56,095 nucleotides of DNA from a virus. Both the position numbers and the translations under genes were made by a program. How positions within the stretch are numbered: position 1 is the first letter of the stretch; every line of letters starts with the position of its first letter. Shown piece after piece: positions 19,301 through 26,057 of this stretch. The stretch covers positions 1-56,095 of the IMG/VR virus record IMGVR_UViG_3300050035_000720; one strand, 5' to 3'. The notes beneath the pieces are model-generated. The model was given only the letters and a program-made list of their open reading frames with translations. It was not told where the DNA came from and made no database searches.

Positions 19301-20178
19301 CCGCCAGGTTCGGCGCCAGCCAACGGAGCAACATCGCCCTTCAAGTGCGCCTGCGACAATTCGGGCGTGATATCCTGTGTCGGCAACTCCCCGCGCTGGG
19401 TACGGTAGATTGACTCAAGCCCCATCAATGCGTGAAGAACTCCGCCAGTCTCTATTGGCTTCTTTGTGGGTCCATTAAATGCGCCTGGATAAACAATTGA
19501 TTTGCCTCGCATAGCGGTGTCTATTGCATCAGACGTGATACTTCCAGCAAGGTTTAACGCACCCGTTCCCAATCCTTCAATTCCCTTCACTATCGGCGGC
19601 ACTGATGGTACATCCATCGTGTAGCCTGCGATTGTTTCGGGATGTGTAGATCCCGGCTTGAAATCGTTTATAATGTCAGTAGCGACTTCGCCAAATGAAG
19701 GTAAGCCCGCTGAGACATGGTGACCTGCTATCTTAGGCTGATGTACCTGTCTCACTTCGTTATTTACATTACTCTGGAACTGCGTAGCCATACGAGACGC
19801 TTCGCTATTGTTAGACGCCCACGGAATGCCGCCGCCTGCAGTACTGGGTGTCATTCCGTGCGGAGTGTTTCCCGCAATTGGATCGTTGCTATTGCTTCGG
19901 TACGGATTGTTATCGGCAATGATCTGGGACGGTGTGCGCTGCGGCGGTGCGCCAGACTGAACCGAATATCCTCTTTGATTTAGTTCAGTGTCTGTAAATG
20001 TCGGTGTAACAGGAGGCGGTGCTCCGCTCTTCACCAAAAGGCCAAGTTTCGCAAAATCAGCATCACTCATCCCGGATGTTGCCTGAGGTTGCGACTGCGG
20101 AGGGGCACCGTCCCTCACTGTATAGCCTTTTGACTGAAGCAACTCGTCGTTGATTGTTATTGGTCCAGTAGTTGACAT
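10399..20178 (-). CDS. Giant polyvalent protein (ParB-like, MuF-C-like nuclease, ART and two metallopeptidase modules)
   Basis: A 3259-residue multidomain protein of the polyvalent type, which phages are thought to package and inject to disarm the host. Visible parts: three GAPP repeats near the N-terminus (residues 24, 52, 76); a ParB/sulfiredoxin-like domain around NGHNR at 793-797; a MuF-C/PBECR-like nuclease candidate around H1418-H1419 (STVHH); an ADP-ribosyltransferase beginning VMYHGTGG (H1582) with GSGAYFTDS; and two zincin metallopeptidases, HEAAH at 1927-1931 and HEFAH at 2044-2048. LFQ-type tripeptides at 1124, 1291, 1549, 1827 (LHQ) and 1983 separate the modules. The C-terminal third has large helical, partly hydrophobic regions suited to membrane or DNA translocation. 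Module boundaries and activities are inferred by motif only. Confidence 0.85.
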   Translation of the reverse strand: MSTTGPITINDELLQSKGYTVRDGAPPQSQPQATSGMSDADFAKLGLLVKSGAPPPVTPTFTDTELNQRGYSVQSGAPPQRTPSQIIADNNPYRSNSNDPIAGNTPHGMTPSTAGGGIPWASNNSEASRMATQFQSNVNNEVRQVHQPKIAGHHVSAGLPSFGEVATDIINDFKPGSTHPETIAGYTMDVPSVPPIVKGIEGLGTGALNLAGSITSDAIDTAMRGKSIVYPGAFNGPTKKPIETGGVLHALMGLESIYRTQRGELPTQDITPELSQAHLKGDVAPLAGAEPGGVLYNATSRIGQSADAGVLQAIKAGGRSINGTYGQEYRADPAGFLANTGMVVGGSALGAALRIMDAPAALNRTIITNNAQINALRAAGDTESLAKAQLLVDTNNRLQFLASSGIPNLKGKLLRAFSTKGERTTIEPESGVAPEADPINKPLVLPNSTIASSATTIHVNPTWYKAPLNGIHSLPEGVEVYKSVRNADGSVSQQLSHELTQNTEQVLGISKTTAPPLKTSSVAAMQEAEAKANVPEAPKPINSLGSVLKATKERAQGIQSAKEAAQAASNTALGASAAEHTNDPLSAFEPSQAAANNLDDAFSNPDSVLVSHAKFAASNGKPVQITSTADIANALVESGIPQDGARAVSTLVDAYLNTRAAKTGESPSQYLEANLRGVVPGETLTAKTTEGQQLVDNINNAVKEHAAQPQTDDLFADSTASKHEVASGQPVAAFANVPTSSIQVDPDRFQYKIIKGHGGQTGSLSSVKSWNPNSAGALQVWRDPADGQTYAVNGHNRLALANRLGVKNVNVQYLDAATPGEARAHGALVNIAEGQGTAVDAAQFFRDSKMTPQEISDQGIPLKGKVAEQGIALSQLHPSIFSKVVRGEIPAERASIIGSKLPNPDDQLLLTRRMDDLEKSGKEPTNGQISEMADSIAGAPRGAAGVSTPNMFGDDATPADKSLFFERASVADYIRRQLGRTANVLKTAGNTANAEAFATGKNVIDAETSAQKAHETNQAQEIFDRTKNSSGPVSDILDEASRRLGKGESPNVVKQDALNKFRTAAPDIIRSLGQRTTGDTATTAAAGEPVGEGAAIHPQSAAGAMGTAGTVIPTEEEDHVTGQLFQRAPTGSLFGDDNVEDFRLQPPTEKPTANTKAIPNGVTGRLQFEDEVHPFQSDERIPQTIRDVIGNAERQSDGSLSASGNVKNAARAKINGKWVNYGAQMTVSDMEKAAANGHGQVLHGANGDITYNLVDGDHHLTAIVSPDGKTRVYVRSNVGAAEPNSGFSGTLFQKSPFGEGEDHYVPGLGGVTFITDSLGNHRIRNGESLNMPISQDVRNILIPKQITEWSQDPRGYIADRLGKLYDLAVGQKGKSGVSSKNAKMPIAIVDHELANRIRGAVGLETEGSTLVADTSTVHHSNKGGPNRGVEDEHEENRVHMTREDFTHIYDVIKDADTIEKGKNTVQGGTVPAIVFKKQIGKRIEIVTGVSEGKKLVFTATVKAYDEGTSAPKQRATSKTEGVAHTSTDDGSARSSSLANPDIPQSDEKLFQKPSQVNTPQFKKWFLRSRIVDDQQQPKVMYHGTGGARHSEFDTTNYAGDNHLLYGSGAYFTDSPKTASGYAETTKGSITSADKAAYYSEGRIVRSYGGFDKIVKGYDPKTGYVTGVRVNRDGSPIAGEKPRTYGVSIDNENTNDIKQALGKGKGVYPVHLSIKNPFDIDKSIGLDGAKSIVKALKEKGLPESLLYDNNISPLSTGKDLYKVLCRHLGDKWDVREVLEKAGYDGITHIGGSITGGEPHNVAIAFNGTQIKSAIGNNGNFDPNDPNILHQSAPFNKPYDYADKFTPEALDWASSKKFGDVESPRTLGDYLKGPKIRELFKDVLNTRITNLPNEDPVLRGAYGLYDHNWKDITTAHDMDEHGPLHTILHEAAHALQDKKGRLTDEGAQHLYNGDYNAYRNSPNEVNARKLADYAYYHLQEDGKPLFQKGSEPAAGAGPSEIIDAIKGNKYSQLGPDGEKGSIQWSRKDGQALIKLYQSADVSTAAHEFAHFFRKSLTPDLLARAEDYYGIKNGEWTTDHEENFARDFEAYLANGKAPRPQLQEVFDNFKGWLTDIYKNTIDSPIAGELHPTMKTLFDDMLGGKGHESITGEPTSDSPLASSPVMAGGSGAKSPMFNWKFGTPNLQDLANAVRNAKPAVRNTFDAAGSYLKKHASPETTSRFQELGAVTARTNVLMKHAMGDVVHALGTSADLDRFGKVLTESRLRGVRARWQSLTANARAANPEDLVTRDNKGTIVALDDKYAEPIEALGSGGGRWSNIAAQLHSQIEYANETGDLTHLNNFVASTMNRASKNVPTMFGNPLHYDNTVNDPKFKTALQIYKDRIEPHIAESHASNEGVFSQDLGPLKTYYPLSVFKQDGSLRPVGTPSPAMEPAENIHNRFATGQAEQYDSTPGALASKVSGLLRRNSQAAFVRGIVNDGLTVDPSDEAQMQRITTVSKKDQYGNSHDQATIDVGGVKYPASLAAIEYGGRKVGADGVPFSTKGKSVYVPNWLKKESGPVLTHDYERWGSDDDTPENILSRAATTISLAAPQAGVAHVFNLSYGFIKSAGPNLVHILGGECGVQNMAKRFAQVANNDPDRNAVALQEMARSGALSDRYGSLTNDPKVAELLGTKPVSGVTVGNTRLATNPKFLLFGDRGMDVRTRIALYRSAKAMVGLDPDAPLPTNPNGSYQDPEMAAQLAKYVTDTVGQYNRVLQNSVVRGLVKHPLGNPFAVAGTTFMKQGIEANTRFWDVNTLPTKGVALGRQVANKMFEQAIAGPVALIGTWAALYAIQTGHLPFDDKKSRFLTVPVGTDTRLGKAFPGVSDVIGKLENAQKGQEPGVSTAIMNPTVSRGLNALGVRNAYNAYQEGATPGMVGEEALRGQINGLSQPFTSGPLLNDILAAGGITPYLSSLRDRSSGQNVPQFEHTLPPSEPGYANQVENRALSVAATANPVAGALLGKAGYGSNADYTPKGQSPMSGSAQFAKNIVNTFLPRGLTQPATDMTGLGLADTAAAAHKAVIQPGVNATIQDIVQRHQKGEDVSAEAGQLIRSGHASKMQIEDSLRDAVSNPVVTKFRELPLAAEQTFYQNASTQDQQLLKPYLEQKLQRSPIALTPEQQAIIDRNAPGQGTSYASASPAAVNAEMRTAPQPAQMIQAVNALPISQVLQAYQQQPVQLRQTWRPFIMQRVLAAIRSREATPADAMLANRLGIMGQLSRPK

Positions 20179-21819
20179 TTATTTTCTCGTTATGTAGTGT
20201 CCGGAGTAAGAGCCGTCTTGATTGAACAGTTTTAGGTAGGGACCTTCTGGCACTACTGAATACTGTTTTCCGTTATAGGTGACCTGCTGTCCTTGCGATC
20301 CACTCATTGCGCTGTGCGCAGTCCTCGCAATCGCCGGATGTACTGGCGGAGCTGATGGAACGTTCGGATGTGGAACAGCGGAGCCTGGTATCCCTGACGG
20401 AGTCACGACCGGAAACGGTCTGATTGTTTGGCCATTTGGATCAGTCCCCTGCGTGGCAGGCGAAGACACATTAGAACCGCCTCCAGTATCTAGTGAAGAT
20501 CCAGACTTTCCGAGCCTTGCGGTAACAACAGTTATCGCCTGACTAAGCAACGACTGATAGGCAGCTACCTCTTTTGGATTCGCAAGAGGATCATTGATTA
20601 CCTTGCTGGCAAGGGTCATCGTATTCATTGCACTTCTGAAACTACCGTCCTGGTCTTTTGAATAAATATCAGCTATACGTGCCTGAGTCAAATTATCGGT
20701 AACGCCCATACTAGTCAGCGTCTGTTTAAGAAGCGTTGTTCGATCAGCAAGGTTTCCCTGTGCGATTGAGAGCAACCCTTGACGATAGCCCGGTATCGAT
20801 GCTGCAGCTGTTGTTTGGGCGTCGTACAGATTCTCCTTTGCTTTATCAAGAGAAGGCAGCATATTTGCCTGAACTTTCTTCAATGCGCCTTCATTCTGCC
20901 AAAGTGCAATCTGTGCCGCGTCCCTTGGGGCTATGAAGGGCAGATTTGCTAAAATAGTTTGAGTTTTTGCCCCTGTCTCCTTGACGTCCGCGTCTCCAAT
21001 TTTTGCGTAAGTTTGTGCTCTAGAAGCGGATGCATCAGCCGATATTGTTCCGTTGTTAGCTGTTACCGTGCCATTGTCAGCCTTTTGCTGGTCTATAGAG
21101 AGCAGCCCACCCTTTTGCGGTCCCTGGTTCATCCAGTCCGGAGTAGTCGACGTGGTCATCGAACTGGGCATAGGCGCCAGACCAGGCGCAGTACTCCTTG
21201 GCTGCGGAACAGGTCCAGGTATTCCAATCTGCGGCATACCGCGCGCAGCAATTGGAGGGTGATAGTCCAATCCTGTGATTGGCGGTGTCGTAGGTATCGT
21301 AGCAGGACCTGGCGAAACATTTGAAGGCATCGGCGCTAAAAGTCCAGCCGGTCCACTCGTATAGTTGTTCGTTCCTGTAATTGGAGCTGTGCCTGGTACA
21401 GTCCGTGGAATACTCGCAAAAGCTCCCATTGGCGTTGAGTCTACCGAAGGGGGTAACGGTGTAGGCATTCCGTCAGATCCAGGATAACCAGGAATGGGTT
21501 GATTGGACCCGAGAGATCTTCCGTAGTCCATAATCTGTCCAGGAGTTAATCCATAGGCTGTTCCGAGTTTTTCGGCTGTTCCGGCATCGGCCGCAGCTGC
21601 TCGAATAAGTGCTGGATCAACGCCGCGAAGCCTTGCTTCCGCAATGCCTGTAGCATTCCTCTGCTCCATCCAATCACCGTAAGCCTGGTTCTTCTGAATT
21701 TCACTCTGGTTCAGAGCGGCTTGTTGCCTGATCTGCGTGCCATGTTCCAAGCCTGAGTCAAAGCCAGTTAATGCCGCACCAAGCCCTGCGATCGGGCCGC
21801 CTAATGTGTTAAGTGACAT
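20179..21819 (-). CDS. Internal virion or ejection-like protein, Pro-rich
   Basis: A 546-residue protein directly upstream of, and abutting, the giant gene. The N-terminus (LGGPIAGLGAALTGFDSGLE) is glycine-rich. Residues about 120-225 are very Pro/Gly/Thr-rich and probably unstructured. Residues 250-420 are helical. The pattern, and its place between the tail genes and the polyvalent gene, resembles internal core proteins of podoviruses that leave the capsid with the DNA. No peptidoglycan hydrolase motif seen. Confidence 0.5.
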   Translation of the reverse strand: MSLNTLGGPIAGLGAALTGFDSGLEHGTQIRQQAALNQSEIQKNQAYGDWMEQRNATGIAEARLRGVDPALIRAAAADAGTAEKLGTAYGLTPGQIMDYGRSLGSNQPIPGYPGSDGMPTPLPPSVDSTPMGAFASIPRTVPGTAPITGTNNYTSGPAGLLAPMPSNVSPGPATIPTTPPITGLDYHPPIAARGMPQIGIPGPVPQPRSTAPGLAPMPSSMTTSTTPDWMNQGPQKGGLLSIDQQKADNGTVTANNGTISADASASRAQTYAKIGDADVKETGAKTQTILANLPFIAPRDAAQIALWQNEGALKKVQANMLPSLDKAKENLYDAQTTAAASIPGYRQGLLSIAQGNLADRTTLLKQTLTSMGVTDNLTQARIADIYSKDQDGSFRSAMNTMTLASKVINDPLANPKEVAAYQSLLSQAITVVTARLGKSGSSLDTGGGSNVSSPATQGTDPNGQTIRPFPVVTPSGIPGSAVPHPNVPSAPPVHPAIARTAHSAMSGSQGQQVTYNGKQYSVVPEGPYLKLFNQDGSYSGHYITRK

Positions 21820-21828
21820 AGTTTTTCC

Positions 21829-22569
21829 TTAGACCAGTGATCCGAGACCTGCAAGGCTTCCGCCGAATGAAGTGATTCCGCCATAACCAGCGTTTTGCGC
21901 TTGCTGAGCGGTTTGCGTATTCTGTATCTCCTGCTGTCCCTCGTTCAGATAATCGTTACCAGCCTGACTGGATAGCTCTCCTCCAGAACTTAAAGCACCC
22001 GTACCCTCACTGCTGGCCTGCCCCTGGGCAGACTGCGCTGCAGAGTTGGCTGTCATAAGATTGTTCAGATGCTGCCGCATCATGTCCCATGTATTGGTGT
22101 TGTTTATACTTGCGTCAGATGCAGCCTGGGTTGCCGCGACATCAGCCTGGCCGCCTGCAACTGCAGAACTGTTTCCGCCGGCGGATGCGACGCCGCGAGC
22201 TCCGGCATCAGCAAGCACTTTGGCATCCGCAGATTGGAACTGTTTGTCGTTGTTTGTCTGATTGTCGAGAGCTTCCATCTGCGTGTTGGTCATGCCCGTG
22301 GTAGGGTTGGCCGTGTCAGACAGAAGATTGGAGAGTGTGCTGTTTTCAGTATTCTGCAGTGTATTCGCTTGTCCGACCTGCGATTGTCCATACTGGCTGA
22401 GATCGGCACCGTCAGAGGCTTCCTGCGCATATCCTGAGTTCGCCTGAGACGAGTACGGATTGGTAACAGTCTGTACGCCGCCGCTTACAAGTGGCAACAA
22501 TGCACCCAGTGCACCAATGCCGACGCCTACCGAGCCAGCAGTTGTAGATAATGGATTTGATCCTGCCAT
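21829..22569 (-). CDS. Virion protein, Ala/Ser/Gln-rich, ejection-like
   Basis: A 246-residue protein with a hydrophobic glycine-rich N-terminal stretch (VGVGIGALGALLPLVSGGV, about residues 14-32) and a long Ala/Gln/Asn-rich helical body. This composition is typical of small podovirus ejection proteins (P22 gp7-like) and of phage minor head proteins. Assigned by composition and neighbours only. Confidence 0.5.
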   Translation of the reverse strand: MAGSNPLSTTAGSVGVGIGALGALLPLVSGGVQTVTNPYSSQANSGYAQEASDGADLSQYGQSQVGQANTLQNTENSTLSNLLSDTANPTTGMTNTQMEALDNQTNNDKQFQSADAKVLADAGARGVASAGGNSSAVAGGQADVAATQAASDASINNTNTWDMMRQHLNNLMTANSAAQSAQGQASSEGTGALSSGGELSSQAGNDYLNEGQQEIQNTQTAQQAQNAGYGGITSFGGSLAGLGSLV

Positions 22570-22583
22570 GGTGTTTAACCTTC

Positions 22584-25500
22584 CTAATATTCAGGTGCAG
22601 TTTTCGATATGTCGAGAGCTAGAAATCGTACTGCAAATTGTCCACTCGTGATTGATGCGGAGATACCGGCAAAAAGTTGCGTGCCGGACAAACCCGGAGC
22701 GAGAGACCAACGGAACTTGTGTTTCCCGCCAGCGGCCGCGTATGTGTTGCTTTGGTACGTCGGGTCTCCAGCAGCGTTGTCGTCGTCAGCAAAGGCAAAT
22801 GTGGTGACCGTGCAGCCAGAAGAAGGGATACGAACCTCTGTGTAGTATTCAGTCGCAACGGTGTCCAGCAGTGCTGCCAGCCCAACTTCCATTGACGGAG
22901 AGTACGAAGCAACTTCCTCCCCCATGCCTCTTGACGTTACAGAAGCGACGATCGGAATTACCGCCCCACCTATACTGGTATAGTCTCCTGTACCCGGCGA
23001 GTAAGTATAGATTTGGCCGTCGAGTCCGCCCATGTAAACGCAATCTCCATCCGAGGATGCGACAAGGCTGCAGCCAGATGTCATTCCAACAGGATAGATC
23101 CACTGCGTCCATGCATTCTCGATGAAGTCGAACACCCAGTCTACCGAGTTGTTACTGCCACCGGCCACAGGAGCCAGTAGGTGCAATCTGCCCTGATACA
23201 CAAACATCGCAGAAAGTGCAGCAGCTGCAGCGCTAACTGTTGCTTCACCAGCGTTCCCAGATGGATGCAATTGCGGCCCAATCTCTATACTTCGTCGATC
23301 TACTGTGTCACCGTTGAACTGGTATACAGAGTCCGGACCAAGAAACAGAATTTGGTTATTGTATGCCACTGTCCCTCTCGGAGCTATGCAACCGTTTCCA
23401 GCGTCGACCAGATAACTCTGTAGTACAAAGTTCGATGGATCGTAGCCTTGCATAAGTCCGCATGACTTAGATTTGAATGCGACGAGCTGCGTGTCGAGTG
23501 CGACTAGGCTACGTATCGGATCGTTGTCACCCGGTCTTATATCGTCGGCAAATCCTTTAATGATACAGTTTGGATCAGTACTCGAATCATTGGTATCACT
23601 GATGTAGATGCCATTCTGTGCGTCTGCGATAAGGCTCCAGGATAGCGAGAGTGTTTCGTCACTGCCAAAGGCTATACGGTTGTCCCAGTAGGCCATACAT
23701 GTGACGCCTGCAGGAATTAAGTCTCTGCTAAGCTGTAATGTCAACGCTTGGTTTAGATAACTATCCGGGGTATTGTCTGTGACGGCGCGAGTCGAATGCT
23801 TCCACGTAACAAACGGATTTTCCAGGTCGCAAGCCAGGTTGTCACCAGCGAAATTCCCGCTTGCACCGGAACTTCCGGCTGTTCCCGCCGAACTGTTGAG
23901 GACCCATGCAGTGCCGGATATCCCCACGATTTGATAGAGTCCTGCGGTAAATCCAGTTGGCACCGGCGCATTGATCATCACCGTCTGTCCGACGTCAGTA
24001 GTTACTGCAGGCCTGGTCGCACTGTGCATCTGCATCGGCTGTCCAGCGGGGATTGAGAAGTCAGTTAAATCGATAGGTGCCAGCACGTCATAAGCCTTCG
24101 GTAATGTGCCGATCACTCTAAACTGTCCATCGTCATACGTACCGCCTCGTCGCCCTACCCTGACGTAATCAGCCAATGGATTGATGAACTGCGGAATAGT
24201 AATCAGCCCTGTCGCTTGGTCAATAGTCGCCGTCAGTGCGTTTGACGTCGGGCTGTAGAATGTCTCAATTGGATCTGAAAGCGTGAAATCTCCAACGCTG
24301 TAAACTTCCTCAAAAGCATAAGTAACATCAGTAAATCCAATTGGCAAATTCCCGCTAGACACTATGGAGTTGATCGTAAACATCGCGGACGTACTAACAG
24401 TTGTAGTTAGATCGGCAGTAAACTCTATGCTGAAATACCGGAAAGCCGAGAGAATGCTGGCTGGGATTGCATTTGAAACGTCCGTGCCAACATAGGTAAA
24501 GGATGTGTCGAATGTCAGCGGTGACGAATCATAGTCAACCGTTGCGCCGTCTTGCCGGAAAACAAACTGCATAGCCATGCCTGCAGTCACAAGATCGCTG
24601 ATCGTGAGCGCGCCGCCTGTGCTGGATGTGCCAATATTGAGAGCAACAACAGGGCAACTCGACCAGTTCAGAATGTTTCCCGGACCGGAGTCATAAGTGA
24701 TCCGTGTGCCATTCAGTGCGCCGAAATAACCAGATGAAGGCTCCAGGTGGGACAGTGCCATCGAACTATTGGCTCCTTGGGCTATGGTAAAACCGTTCGG
24801 AACTGGTGCCCATACTGGATTTGCAGCATAAACCCATCCGTGCCCAGTCGGGTAGTTTGTGGCCGCGCCGCCGATGAACAATTTAACTCCCGCAATCGGA
24901 GCAGTAAGGTCGGAGAAATCAAGTATAAAATCACAGAACTGGCCCGGTGTTTGTCCACCGTTCTGCGGTATGAATGTCTTGGTACATGGTGCTCCAAGTT
25001 GAACAGTGCAGTACACATCGCTGTAGGCTGTAAGTGTGACGGCGAAACCCTGTTTAGAGGAGGTGTCTGTCGTGTAATAGTTGAAACCCACATAAAACTG
25101 TGAGCATGATCTATAAGCATCCGGAGCCTCAAGCGTAGGGGACTGGTAGTATATAGACTGCCCACCGTTAATGACTGCGCCATTTTGGAAGATAAAGCCT
25201 TCGCCAGCATTATCAAATTGCATCCAGGATGAAGTGGTTATGCCGTTGATCGAGCCGTAAGACGATGGAAGCCCTTCAGTGTTTATAGGCTCCACGGCAG
25301 GATTAGCACCTGTCGAGAGCATAACGGAGTTGGTCTGTACACCAGATGTTATGCTGCCGTCTTGGTTGTAATATCCGGACGTATAGCCTCCGCTATTGCC
25401 TATAGCGTTGAGAGCCTTTTGCACAACGTTCAATCCGCCCTGATAAAAGTAGTTACCTGTTTCAAGGTTAAAGCCCGGCAGGCAATTTGTAATAGCTCCA

Positions 25501-26057
25501 CTCCACGAGTCTTGGCTCCAATTTGACAGAGACGCAAGTGACAAAAGCGGCTGACTAGTGAGCGCTGCGACAGGAGCACTTGTTGGCGGGTTTAACGCTG
25601 TGACCGCTGCGGCCGTGCTTGTGGCTAGATTGGTTCGGTAGACATTCGCCCCGCCCCAGCAGAAGTAGGCGTAGCTACCACCCTGAACCGCACGAAATGC
25701 CGAGGCATTAATCGAAAAATGAGCATTGCCGTTGGTCGCGTCGAGGATTTCTGTCGGTGTTCCGCCGGCCTTTGTTACCTGCCAAATGGTTCCACCAGTA
25801 GTATTACCTGGAACACCCACGGCATAGATGAGCCATTCTGATCCATCCGATTTGACATAAGGAAACCCGGTATAGCAAGCTTGTCCAGTATGAGCGGCCG
25901 TCAGTATGGCATTAACGCCCGGTCGACTGTAATAGTCGCCACCCTGGGCGTAGACGTTACTAGCCTGGATTGTCTTGCCCGGGGAAATGGAATACAATCC
26001 GCCTGGATCGGTCCGAACATCAATACCGGAAAAGTTACGGGCAGATACGACTGGCAT
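22584..26057 (-). CDS. Tail nozzle/DNA-stabilisation protein (P22 gp10 or T7 gp12-like)
   Basis: A 1157-residue beta-rich protein. The N-terminus (RNFSGIDVRTDPGGLYSISP, then NVYAQGGDYYSRPGV) and the C-terminal repeats (CIAPRGTVAYNNQILFLGPDS, RLHLLAPVAGGSN, DGDCVYMGGLDGQIY) match the propeller-like tail tube/nozzle proteins of short-tailed phages. It would form the distal tail tube that plugs the packaged DNA. At over 1100 residues it is longer than P22 gp10 (472) or T7 gp12 (794), with the extra length in a central beta region. Start overlaps the fibre gene stop (TGATG). Confidence 0.7.
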   Translation of the reverse strand: MPVVSARNFSGIDVRTDPGGLYSISPGKTIQASNVYAQGGDYYSRPGVNAILTAAHTGQACYTGFPYVKSDGSEWLIYAVGVPGNTTGGTIWQVTKAGGTPTEILDATNGNAHFSINASAFRAVQGGSYAYFCWGGANVYRTNLATSTAAAVTALNPPTSAPVAALTSQPLLSLASLSNWSQDSWSGAITNCLPGFNLETGNYFYQGGLNVVQKALNAIGNSGGYTSGYYNQDGSITSGVQTNSVMLSTGANPAVEPINTEGLPSSYGSINGITTSSWMQFDNAGEGFIFQNGAVINGGQSIYYQSPTLEAPDAYRSCSQFYVGFNYYTTDTSSKQGFAVTLTAYSDVYCTVQLGAPCTKTFIPQNGGQTPGQFCDFILDFSDLTAPIAGVKLFIGGAATNYPTGHGWVYAANPVWAPVPNGFTIAQGANSSMALSHLEPSSGYFGALNGTRITYDSGPGNILNWSSCPVVALNIGTSSTGGALTISDLVTAGMAMQFVFRQDGATVDYDSSPLTFDTSFTYVGTDVSNAIPASILSAFRYFSIEFTADLTTTVSTSAMFTINSIVSSGNLPIGFTDVTYAFEEVYSVGDFTLSDPIETFYSPTSNALTATIDQATGLITIPQFINPLADYVRVGRRGGTYDDGQFRVIGTLPKAYDVLAPIDLTDFSIPAGQPMQMHSATRPAVTTDVGQTVMINAPVPTGFTAGLYQIVGISGTAWVLNSSAGTAGSSGASGNFAGDNLACDLENPFVTWKHSTRAVTDNTPDSYLNQALTLQLSRDLIPAGVTCMAYWDNRIAFGSDETLSLSWSLIADAQNGIYISDTNDSSTDPNCIIKGFADDIRPGDNDPIRSLVALDTQLVAFKSKSCGLMQGYDPSNFVLQSYLVDAGNGCIAPRGTVAYNNQILFLGPDSVYQFNGDTVDRRSIEIGPQLHPSGNAGEATVSAAAAALSAMFVYQGRLHLLAPVAGGSNNSVDWVFDFIENAWTQWIYPVGMTSGCSLVASSDGDCVYMGGLDGQIYTYSPGTGDYTSIGGAVIPIVASVTSRGMGEEVASYSPSMEVGLAALLDTVATEYYTEVRIPSSGCTVTTFAFADDDNAAGDPTYQSNTYAAAGGKHKFRWSLAPGLSGTQLFAGISASITSGQFAVRFLALDISKTAPEY

